From Bacteroidales bacterium (GTDB lineage Bacteria > Bacteroidota > Bacteroidia > Bacteroidales > JAGOPY01), in assembly GCA_030638325.1 (NCBI GenBank), contig DAOWEV010000201.1, positions 1 to 10,419 of the forward strand: a stretch of 10,419 nucleotides of DNA, given 5' to 3'. The notes under the pieces were generated by a model that searched no databases, was not told where the DNA came from, and saw only the letters and a list, made by a program, of their open reading frames with translations. This document shows positions 1-6,277 of this stretch, piece after piece; position 1 is the stretch's first letter, and every line of letters starts with the position of its first letter. The position numbers were made by a program, and so were the translations under genes.

Positions 1-233
1 AGCCCATCCGCCGCCCCGTGATTTTCAAAGATGATCTCATCAATAGATACATTATAAACTTTGGATAGGGAATAAAGGGTTTGTCCCTGTTCCACCAAAT
101 GAACATAGTATTGTTTGCCATTTATTTCCTTGACCACCTCCGACTTTTGAATGGTCACCTGGCCATAGCTGTCAGCAGACTGACATGAAATAAAATAAGC
201 CAACAGTATAAAAGCAATGATTTTCTTAAGCAT
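1..233 (-). CDS. Exported LysM-domain protein, N-terminal part (runs off the window)
   Basis: This reading frame opens with ATG at 233 and runs off the left edge after 77 codons, so only the N-terminus is visible. Residues 1-24 look like an export signal: MLKK followed by a hydrophobic stretch. FISC (Cys17) could be a relaxed lipobox, or signal peptidase I could cut near SYG|Q; I cannot decide. Residues about 43-75, starting YYVHLVEQGQTLYSLSKVYN, match a LysM peptidoglycan-binding module (V-x-x-G-x-T-L-x-x-L/I-x-x-x-Y). In Bacteroidota such N-termini often belong to larger proteins with LysM repeats followed by a periplasmic-binding-protein-like domain, but that part lies outside the window. 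The gene follows guaA on the same strand after a 116-bp gap, so co-transcription is possible. A 7-bp hairpin in a dispersed repeat (239-257) ends five bases before the start codon. The LysM call is fairly secure; the full function is unknown. Confidence 0.75.
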   Translation of the reverse strand, partial: MLKKIIAFILLAYFISCQSADSYGQVTIQKSEVVKEINGKQYYVHLVEQGQTLYSLSKVYNVSIDEIIFENHGAADG

Positions 234-241
234 AAGCTATT

Positions 242-285
242 CCGGGTAAACCGGAATTTTAAATTTTAAATTATTAATTTTAAAT
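242..285. repeat. Dispersed 44-bp repeat, copy 1 (5' of the LysM gene)
   Basis: This segment is identical to 5946-5989 at 43 of 44 positions. It consists of a GC part, ccgggtaaaccgg, followed by an AT part with 7-bp periodicity (attttaa, attttaa, attatta, attttaa). On the minus strand the GC part lies just before the LysM start codon. Together with flanking bases it makes a perfect hairpin, ATTCCGG-TTTAC-CCGGAAT (239-257), inside the presumed 5' leader. Confidence 0.8.
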
Positions 286-349
286 TACTTTAGTTCACTT
301 TAGTTACAATCCGCATAATATAATAAAAAACGTCAAACCCAAAAGAATA

Positions 350-1879
350 TTACTCCCACTCTATAGTAGCAGGTGGCTTGGAGCTGATATCATAAACTAC
401 CCGGTTTACGCCTTTCACTTTGTTGATGATATCATTGGATATTTTTGTCAGAAAATCGTATGGCAATTGTGACCAATCAGCCGTCATCCCATCGGTTGAG
501 CCAACAGCTCTCAGTACTACAGCATTTTCATAAGTACGTTCATCGCCCATCACCCCTACAGAATTGATTGGCAACAGCACAGCCAGCGCTTGCCAGACCT
601 CATCATAAAGACCGTACTCTTTCAATCCCTCAATAAAGATATGATCCACCTCCTGTAACATCTTTACCCTCTCCTCTGTTACTTCACCCAGAATACGCAC
701 TCCCAGGCCCGGGCCGGGAAATGGATGGCGCTTCAACAACGCCGGTTTCATACCAAGTGCTGTTCCGATCCTTCTGACCTCATCCTTGAATAAAGAACCC
801 AGGGGTTCGACCACCAAGAGCTTCATGAAGTCAGGCAAACCACCTACATTGTGGTGTGACTTGATGGTGGCAGACGGGCCCTTTACGGATGCCGATTCAA
901 TACGATCGGGATAAATAGTTCCCTGGGCAAGCCATTTCACGTCCTTGATCTTATGTGCTTCTTCGTCAAAAACATGTATGAAGTTCTTGCCGATGATCTT
1001 TCTTTTTTCCTCCGGATCTTCAACACCTTTAAGCGCCTCATAAAATCGTTGTCCGGCATCTACTCCAAGAACATTCAGGCCCATATCATCATACGATTTC
1101 AGCACGGATTCAAATTCATTTTTACGCAACAGGCCGTTATCCACGAAAATACAGTGCAGATTTTGGCCAATGGCTTTGTCAAGCAAGACAGCCGCAACCG
1201 ATGAATCCACTCCACCCGACAGGCCCAGCAACACTTTGTCATCACCCAGCATTTCTTTAAGGTCATGCACTGTTGTTTCAATAAAGGATGCCGGCGTCCA
1301 CGATTGCGCGCAGCCACATATATCCACCACAAAGTTCTTCAACAGGGTCATCCCTTCAAGGGTATGGTAAACTTCAGGGTGGAACTGAATACCATAGGTT
1401 TGCTCACCGGCAATACTGAAGCCTGCCACTTCCACATCAGTGGTACTGGCGGTTATCTGAAACCCCCGGGGTAGTTCAAGTATCGTATCCCCGTGCGACA
1501 TCCATACCTGGGTACCGGGAGTCATGCCTTTCACCAACTCACAATTTTGATCTATGAAAGAGAGATTTGCTCTCCCGTATTCACGTATCCTGGAAGGCAT
1601 CACATTACCACCTTCCATCTTTGCTAAATACTGTGCGCCATAGCACACACCCAGCACAGGCAGCTTTTGCCTTATTCCCGACAGATCAGGGACAGGAGAT
1701 TGTTTATCCAGGGTTGAAAAGGGACTGCCTGACATAATTACTCCTTTGACATTATCAGATATCCCGGGGATATTGTTAAACGGATGTATTTCACAATAAA
1801 CATTTAGTTCCCTCACACGACGTGCTATTAACTGTGTATATTGAGAACCGAAATCCAGGATCAGGATCATTTCTTCCAT
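350..1879 (-). CDS. guaA: GMP synthase (glutamine-hydrolysing)
   Basis: GuaA converts XMP, ATP and glutamine to GMP in the last step of guanine nucleotide synthesis in the cytosol. The 509-residue product is close to the usual family length. Residues 4-190 form the class I glutamine amidotransferase domain, with nucleophile Cys79 (GVCYGAQ) and His167/Glu169 (QFHPE) as the catalytic triad. Residues about 200-390 are the ATP pyrophosphatase domain, with the P-loop LSGGVDSS at 220-227. The C-terminal dimerisation domain ends in the typical PPATIEWE. The ATG at 1879 gives MEEMILILDFGSQ, which matches the usual start in this phylum; the internal Met4 (1870) is an alternative. No Shine-Dalgarno is present. 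A TAATTTTG box (1885-1892) lies so close upstream that the leader would be only a few bases. The protein appears complete, with no missing key residues. Confidence 0.98.
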   Translation of the reverse strand: MEEMILILDFGSQYTQLIARRVRELNVYCEIHPFNNIPGISDNVKGVIMSGSPFSTLDKQSPVPDLSGIRQKLPVLGVCYGAQYLAKMEGGNVMPSRIREYGRANLSFIDQNCELVKGMTPGTQVWMSHGDTILELPRGFQITASTTDVEVAGFSIAGEQTYGIQFHPEVYHTLEGMTLLKNFVVDICGCAQSWTPASFIETTVHDLKEMLGDDKVLLGLSGGVDSSVAAVLLDKAIGQNLHCIFVDNGLLRKNEFESVLKSYDDMGLNVLGVDAGQRFYEALKGVEDPEEKRKIIGKNFIHVFDEEAHKIKDVKWLAQGTIYPDRIESASVKGPSATIKSHHNVGGLPDFMKLLVVEPLGSLFKDEVRRIGTALGMKPALLKRHPFPGPGLGVRILGEVTEERVKMLQEVDHIFIEGLKEYGLYDEVWQALAVLLPINSVGVMGDERTYENAVVLRAVGSTDGMTADWSQLPYDFLTKISNDIINKVKGVNRVVYDISSKPPATIEWE

Positions 1880-1884
1880 GCAGG

Positions 1885-1892
1885 CAAAATTA
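1885..1892 (-). promoter_or_regulatory. Putative -7 box (TAATTTTG) for guaA
   Basis: On the minus strand TAATTTTG fits the Bacteroidota -7 consensus TAnnTTTG exactly. Its last base is six bases from the guaA ATG at 1879, so transcription would start within a few bases of the start codon and the message would be nearly leaderless. No clear TTTG-type -33 element is visible about 20 bases upstream, which lowers confidence. Confidence 0.4.
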
Positions 1893-2075
1893 TAAATTTT
1901 TATACTGGAAAGGAGGGTAGTAATAATTAGTTTTCAATAGTTATCTTCAAGTAAAAAAAGGTTAAATATTATTTTGATGTGCTGGAGGAATAAAAAACAA
2001 GTCCTAATATGCATTTTGCCAAAGGATTCTCCATATTGTCTTTCGGAACTTAAAGGTATTCATCAATCTATCGTG

Positions 2076-2199
2076 AACCGCGAAGCGGTTTTACAATAAT
2101 AACCACTGGTGAAACCTTTCGCTTGTTTCTGTATGCTTTGCATACGGTTATTGTTGTTCAATCCCTTCGGGATTTTCGGGTAAGTCTGTATTTATCCCC
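2076..2199. repeat. Three-hairpin repeat module, copy A
   Basis: Three perfect short hairpins follow one another: AACCGC-GAA-GCGGTT (2076-2090), GTATGC-TTT-GCATAC (2131-2145) and AATCCC-TTC-GGGATT (2160-2174). Bases 2118-2199 align without gaps to 2435-2516 with roughly ten differences in 82, nearly all transitions. The third stem is intact in both copies although its loop changed from TTC to TTT. This resembles REP/BIME-type palindromic repeats, but no transposase of the REP-associated type is in the window. Confidence 0.7.
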
Positions 2200-2259
2200 G
2201 GCATGATGTTTGATATTAATCGGTGAGAAGGGAAAATATACCTGCTGGAAGGCAAATTA

Positions 2260-2351
2260 ATTTACAATTTACGGTTTACAGTTTACTATTTACGATGTAA
2301 TTCACGCCCCCAACTTTGTAAATTGTAAATTGTAAATTGTAAACTGTAAAT
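2260..2351. repeat. Inverted pair of heptamer arrays (ATTTACR / AAATTGT)
   Basis: The left array (2260-2301) has about six 7-bp units of the form (A/G)TTTAC(A/G/T), decaying at the end. The right array (2315-2351) has five units of AAATTGT with one variant. The right array is the reverse complement of the left, so the two could pair as a hairpin of about 35 bp with a short C-rich loop (around 2302-2314). A run of eight T follows at 2359-2366, so on the plus strand this could act as a terminator, although the stem is AT-rich and imperfect. Confidence 0.75.
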
Positions 2352-2406
2352 CACCTCCTTTTTTTTACCGTATTATCTGGATTTTGAAATATTGGTGTTG
2401 TTTGTT

Positions 2407-2516
2407 GAACCCCATTCGGGGTTCTGATTATTGTTTCGCTTGTTTCCGTACGCTTCGCATACGGTTATTATTGTTCAATCCCTTTGGGATTTTTGGCTAA
2501 GTCTATATTTATTCCC
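2407..2516. repeat. Three-hairpin repeat module, copy B
   Basis: This is the second copy of the module at 2076-2199 in the same orientation. Its hairpins are GAACCCC-ATTC-GGGGTTC (2407-2424), GTACGC-TTC-GCATAC (2448-2462, one mismatch on this strand that becomes a G-U pair on the other) and AATCCC-TTT-GGGATT (2477-2491). The first hairpin has a different sequence from copy A but the same position and size, which suggests that structure rather than sequence is kept. The spacer between hairpins 1 and 2 is shorter than in copy A. Confidence 0.7.
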
Positions 2517-2579
2517 AACACATCAAAATAATATTTAGCCCTTTAAGTACCGATCAGTTACAATATCCTGTTTTCTTTG

Positions 2580-2587
2580 TAAATTTG
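2580..2587 (+). promoter_or_regulatory. Putative -7 box (TAAATTTG) for the T9SS cargo gene at 2614
   Basis: TAAATTTG matches the Bacteroidota TAnnTTTG consensus. It lies 26 bases before the ATG and would give a leader of about 20 bases. The expected -33 position, around 2555-2562, holds only a weak GTTA match. The box lies outside the right inverted end of the repeat element, so the gene probably does not rely on the element for its promoter. Confidence 0.4.
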
Positions 2588-2613
2588 GAAACAGATTCAC
2601 CAAAATTAACTGA

Positions 2614-4152
2614 ATGGCAATTGAAAAGAAGAGAGCTATCGCGAATACATTTCTAATTGCAACTTTGTTAGCGCTCAGTCTGGGACTGAGGGGCCAGATT
2701 AGGACACCCCCACCTCAGAACTCTGACAACAAGAATCTCAAAAACACAGAATACACTCTGAGTGCTTCAGACACTGCAGTGATGAATGTTGACACAGCTC
2801 AGGTCAACTGGGATACTAGGCAAGTTCAGCATCATAATGTTGTAGATAGTTACAATGGACTTAATATAGCTGTTGAACTCAATGATCTTCAGGGTCACGC
2901 CGGTGAAGGGTATTGGAAATTCATTGATTACAGCCAAAACATCGAAGATTTAATCCCAATCAAATCTGGTAATATCATCGGCACACAACTCCCTTTCCCG
3001 GACACCTTGGCGGAGAAGTCTTTCAAAGTCGTTTACATGGCGCCTGATACTACTGGCGGTGAGAGTGGCATAGTTGCCGTTGTCGACGGCTTTGCGAACA
3101 GGTATAAGACCGACATGACCATCAGCTACATGGTCAACGGTCAGCCAGAAACCTTAGAGTTCGAACTATCCAACGACGCTGTGAAGAAAGTCTTCGACTG
3201 GGACACTACAGCGCCGATACCTTATCACGATTATTTCGCTTTCGACCCACTGACTCAGCCAACTGAGTTCGAGAACGCCATGATTAGCCTCGGCGAGATA
3301 TTCACTAATCCAGAATATGAGTTGATGGCTGCACGTGCCGAAGACCTGAACACTCCCAGCCCCTGGCAGGCCACTTGGGCGCCGACTGAGAACCTGATTA
3401 TGTCTCTGAGTGTTGATCCGTTAATTCAGGACGATCTTTACCCGACTCTCATCTCGGTTGAGATGACTGACTTCGGAAAGAACACTACATCGACCGGACC
3501 TAATGTCTCCTCCGAGCATGAGAACGCTAAAGATACAAACGAGGATGGAATAACTCTGACACCTCCTTTCCCCGATGGTGTCACCATTCCAGCGAACATG
3601 TGGGCTGAGCCCAGCGGAACCTGGGGCTACGGTCACAGATATACCGCGACGGTCGATCCCGAGACCAAGCCTGAAGTAGAGGTCACAACCACTCCAGGCA
3701 TAGAAGCTGACGTCATAATCAGGTCCACAGCTAACCCTCTTGAGTATCTTATCACAACCATTTACAAGACCGGAGACATGGCATCCGGTGAACAGGTAAC
3801 TGCTGATACAGCGGTGGTCACAGTATCTCTTGTCCCCGTCGGTCAGAAGGAGAATCCCATGCCTGCTCAGAACGTGGACCTCAGCCAGAACTATCCGAAT
3901 CCTTTCACCAACAGCACTACAATTGCCTACGAGCTGAACAACAAACATGACTTGGGCATAAATATATACAACATGCAAGGCCAGCTAGTCAGACAACTCT
4001 TCGAAGGCACCCAGGGCCTTGGAAAACACACCATCTCATGGGATGGTACCAATGGTTCAGGATCAGAGCTCCCCCCGGGAATGTATTTCATGAGGCTATA
4101 CAGCCAGGGCTATGAGCCTCAGACTCTGAAGCTTATGAAGGGCCCGGATTGA
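2614..4152 (+). CDS. Secreted T9SS cargo protein of unknown function (type A sorting domain)
   Basis: The 512-residue product starts with an export signal (KKR, then a hydrophobic stretch at about 12-25, with cleavage near RGQ). It ends with a type A sorting domain at about 419-509: LSQNYPNPF, then INIYNMQGQLVRQL, a TISWDGTNGSG stretch, PPGMYFMRL and a basic end. This directs export by the type IX secretion system, followed by surface attachment or release. I do not recognise residues 30-415; they look beta-rich and acidic. DTNEDG (307-312) resembles a calcium-binding DxNxDG loop. Base composition is higher than in the neighbouring secreted-protein genes: the sampled stretch 3301-3360 is 30/60 G+C, against 20/60 at 5101-5160. 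With the repeat element just upstream this hints at acquisition by transfer, which is inference. The gene stands alone, convergent with the M23 peptidase gene 60 bases downstream. Confidence 0.85.
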   Translation: MAIEKKRAIANTFLIATLLALSLGLRGQIRTPPPQNSDNKNLKNTEYTLSASDTAVMNVDTAQVNWDTRQVQHHNVVDSYNGLNIAVELNDLQGHAGEGYWKFIDYSQNIEDLIPIKSGNIIGTQLPFPDTLAEKSFKVVYMAPDTTGGESGIVAVVDGFANRYKTDMTISYMVNGQPETLEFELSNDAVKKVFDWDTTAPIPYHDYFAFDPLTQPTEFENAMISLGEIFTNPEYELMAARAEDLNTPSPWQATWAPTENLIMSLSVDPLIQDDLYPTLISVEMTDFGKNTTSTGPNVSSEHENAKDTNEDGITLTPPFPDGVTIPANMWAEPSGTWGYGHRYTATVDPETKPEVEVTTTPGIEADVIIRSTANPLEYLITTIYKTGDMASGEQVTADTAVVTVSLVPVGQKENPMPAQNVDLSQNYPNPFTNSTTIAYELNNKHDLGINIYNMQGQLVRQLFEGTQGLGKHTISWDGTNGSGSELPPGMYFMRLYSQGYEPQTLKLMKGPD

Positions 4153-4212
4153 TCACTTTTCTGACAGAATGCTTATCGTGGCCGTGACTCTTATATAATA
4201 ACTAACTCCGTC

Positions 4213-5937
4213 CTATTCCCCAACGCCCCAGAGAGTTTCGTAAATGGAGGTGTTATCTTTCTGGTCGGTCACTTCAAGCTTAAAATGGTTATCTCCTTTT
4301 TGAAGCCTTTCATCGATATAATAAACCAGCAGGTCATTTTTAGCATCGTATTCAAGAAGGATCCAATTCCCATTCAAAGTCCCTTCATAACTTTTAATTC
4401 CGGAGAAATCATCTTTTATAACAATGCGGACTGATTTCCGGCCTTTCAGGTTTTTATTTTTTGAAATATCCAATGGTCTGATCTCCGGGGCCACCGTATC
4501 AACAGTAACACAAAAATCTCCGAAATCCCTTATCCGCGTTATTACAAAACCATTCTCAAAGTTTCCTCCTGCTGATACCAGTTTACCATCGCCGTTTACG
4601 CTGGCGATGAGTGCCTTATCCCTTAATTCTTCCGGAATGGGGTCAGACCTGATACTCAGCTTACAATATAAATGGACCGGTGTATGCTTATCATGGATCA
4701 CATATACTTTTGATAATCCGCCCTCTACCCTGTCAGTTGAATCATAATGAAAAGCAAAAGAATCATAAAAAGCATAGGCTGGGGCTTCAAAAATAATATC
4801 GTCCGTTTCAAAGATGTTTTCATGGTCATAGCTGAAATAATTTTCCTGATCAGGATGAAGGCCAGTCTCATTTTTATTATGGGATCCCTCTTTACCCCGG
4901 ATAAAAAAAGTTAAGCTGGAGGTATTTCCTTTTACATCTTTCACAACAAATTCAAACTTATGTACGGTTGAATCATGAATGCTTATGACTCCATGGTTTT
5001 TAATACCACTATAGATACTGAGTTTATTGTTAGGATCGATTTTGGTACGCTGAAACCGTGTTTTTTTCTCAACAAAATCACTGTAGTCGATGAAGCTGTT
5101 AATATACCTGGATTCGTCGAAAGAAAATTTTTCGAGGGTATAAGAACAGATCATTTCATCCTCCATAAATAACTCAACCGAGTAAACACCATTCTTGTTG
5201 GAGGCATCATTCAGCAGATCATAAGTCCGGATACCAAAGGCAATCCGGCCCCATGCCGTCACCGTATCATATCCAGGCAATCTGTATTCTTCACCCCAGC
5301 CCTCGGGTACATAAACAATATCTTTAAAATCACCATTTATCATACTTTGCTCCTGAACAGCATATATCTTTAGCCCGGTGATCTTAGGCCGGATATAGTC
5401 TTTCACATCTATACCAAATAACAATGGGTTAACGGGGATCTGTGAGTCCTCTTCACGAATCTCGAAATGCAGGTGAGGGCCTGCTGAAGAACCGGTATTT
5501 CCGGAATATGCAACAACCTCGCCCTTTGTAACCGGTAACAGTCCTTTTTCCGGAAAGATATTCAACTCAAAAGATTCTTTTTTGTAATGTTCCTTTTTTA
5601 CATAAGCGGCAATGCTTTCTTTGAAACTTCCGAGGTGTGCATAGACAGAAACAAAACCATTAGGATGCGTAATGTATAATGTTTTCCCAAATCCATAGGC
5701 AGAGACTTTTATCCTGGAAACATATCCATCGGCAATTGCATAGACTTTTATGCCTGTCTTACCATTGGTTTTAATATCAATACCTGAGTGGAAATGATCT
5801 GAACGCAATTCCCCAAAAGTTCCTGAAAGCAATATTCTGAAATCAACTGGAGGCTGGAAATAGTCCCGGGGATAATCCTGAGCCTGCAATTTGCAAACAA
5901 AAAAGAATGCAATTAATATGAAGAATATTTTTCTCAA
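4213..5937 (-). CDS. Secreted M23-family metallopeptidase (LytM-like) with C-terminal Ig-like region
   Basis: The 574-residue product has a signal peptide (residues 1-19, cleavage after LQA before QDYP). The M23 domain spans about 38-175. Zinc-ligand candidates are His50 and Asp54 in HFHSGID and His157 in GPHLHFEI; His155 and probably His101 (YAHL) are the other active-site histidines. M23 enzymes cut peptide cross-links in peptidoglycan, so a periplasmic cell-wall remodelling role is likely. The catalytic domain sits at the N-terminus and is followed by about 400 residues, apparently beta-sandwich; 480-570 (VDTVAPEIRPL onward) looks Ig-like. All metal ligands are present, so it is probably active. 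The start is TTG: the codon two triplets upstream is a TAG stop and no in-frame ATG preserves the signal peptide. A 44-bp repeat shared with the LysM gene ends eight bases upstream. Confidence 0.9.
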   Translation of the reverse strand: MRKIFFILIAFFFVCKLQAQDYPRDYFQPPVDFRILLSGTFGELRSDHFHSGIDIKTNGKTGIKVYAIADGYVSRIKVSAYGFGKTLYITHPNGFVSVYAHLGSFKESIAAYVKKEHYKKESFELNIFPEKGLLPVTKGEVVAYSGNTGSSAGPHLHFEIREEDSQIPVNPLLFGIDVKDYIRPKITGLKIYAVQEQSMINGDFKDIVYVPEGWGEEYRLPGYDTVTAWGRIAFGIRTYDLLNDASNKNGVYSVELFMEDEMICSYTLEKFSFDESRYINSFIDYSDFVEKKTRFQRTKIDPNNKLSIYSGIKNHGVISIHDSTVHKFEFVVKDVKGNTSSLTFFIRGKEGSHNKNETGLHPDQENYFSYDHENIFETDDIIFEAPAYAFYDSFAFHYDSTDRVEGGLSKVYVIHDKHTPVHLYCKLSIRSDPIPEELRDKALIASVNGDGKLVSAGGNFENGFVITRIRDFGDFCVTVDTVAPEIRPLDISKNKNLKGRKSVRIVIKDDFSGIKSYEGTLNGNWILLEYDAKNDLLVYYIDERLQKGDNHFKLEVTDQKDNTSIYETLWGVGE

Positions 5938-5945
5938 ACCCTAAC

Positions 5946-5989
5946 CCGGATAAACCGGAATTTTAAATTTTAAATTATTAATTTTAAAT
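5946..5989. repeat. Dispersed 44-bp repeat, copy 2 (5' of the M23 gene)
   Basis: This is the second copy of the repeat at 242-285, in the same orientation and in the same place relative to a minus-strand start codon. The CCGG-N5-CCGG core remains, but the outer pairs of the hairpin seen in copy 1 are lost. The AT-rich part contains TAATTTAA on the minus strand (5970-5977), a partial match to a -7 box, with TTTTTGG about 18 bases upstream (5996-6002). The repeat could therefore contribute promoter sequence, but this is weak. Confidence 0.8.
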
Positions 5990-6053
5990 GCTTTACCAAA
6001 AATGACAAGATATTTTTTTTAATGTACTAAGCTCTTAAAAAGATAAACTAACC

Positions 6054-6069
6054 ATCCGCCTGGGCGGAT
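6054..6069. repeat. Perfect GC-rich palindrome ATCCGCC-TG-GGCGGAT
   Basis: A 7-bp perfect stem with a two-base centre lies alone in AT-rich intergenic DNA. There is no T-run on either side, so it does not look like an intrinsic terminator. It may be a dispersed palindromic repeat or a protein-binding site. Confidence 0.6.
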
Positions 6070-6113
6070 CAAATTGGATGTTGTCGCAATTCAATTCCCG
6101 CATAGTGGTTTCA

Positions 6114-6145
6114 ATTCCTAATTCGTAATTCCTAATTCCTAATTG
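6114..6145. repeat. Heptamer array (AATTCCT)n
   Basis: About four tandem 7-bp units of the form CCTAATT, one of them with CG in place of CC, lie between the M23 and second T9SS genes. The period is exactly 7, as in the other arrays of the window, although the sequence is unrelated. Confidence 0.75.
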
Positions 6146-6162
6146 ATTTAGTACTTAATGGA

Positions 6163-6197
6163 TAAAAAAAACCCTTTCCCCCTTGGAGGAAAGGGTT
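6163..6197 (-). terminator. Intrinsic terminator downstream of the repeat-rich T9SS gene
   Basis: On the minus strand a perfect 10-bp stem (AACCCTTTCC / GGAAAGGGTT) with an 8-base loop is followed directly by a run of eight T beyond the stem. It lies about 80 bases after the stop codon of the gene ending at 6278 and is the clearest terminator in the window. It separates that gene from the M23 gene transcribed in the same direction. Confidence 0.85.
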
Positions 6198-6277
6198 AGA
6201 ATAAGGGAACATGAACCATATTGATTGCAAAGATAGCGTAAAGAACGGAAATTTCTTATCCTAAGCTTATCAATTTA

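Larger units (their letters stand above)
1963..2537. mobile_element. MITE-like or relic repeat element bounded by imperfect inverted repeats
   Basis: The outer ends are 1963-1994 and 2508-2537. Read inwards, both begin with the same 19 bases (taaatattattttgatgtg) and both finish near GAATAAA, with a two-base difference in length between them. Inside are two direct copies of an 82-bp three-hairpin module and a pair of inverted heptamer arrays. I see no open reading frame of useful length inside, so the element, if mobile, would depend on an enzyme made elsewhere. No clear target-site duplication is visible outside the ends. It occupies most of the 734-bp gap between the divergent genes guaA and the T9SS cargo at 2614. 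It could instead be a cluster of unrelated repeats whose symmetry is a by-product of repeat amplification. Confidence 0.45.

Noticed and set aside
234..349. Terminator or separate promoter between guaA and the LysM gene
   Set aside because: No stem with a T-run and no good TAnnTTTG box is visible; only the 44-bp repeat and a 10-bp-spaced pair of ACTTTAGTT (287-305) are present.
953..1204. Small plus-strand frames within guaA
   Set aside because: They are shadows of guaA, which is complete and conserved in the other strand; the products have no motif.
3421..3978. 185-codon frame on the minus strand inside the T9SS cargo gene
   Set aside because: It is the antisense of a real gene with a signal peptide and sorting domain. 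Its own product is Cys/Val/Arg-rich with no recognisable domain.
4153..4212. Terminator between the convergent T9SS and M23 genes
   Set aside because: I looked for a stem followed by a T-run on both strands and saw none convincing in these 60 bases.
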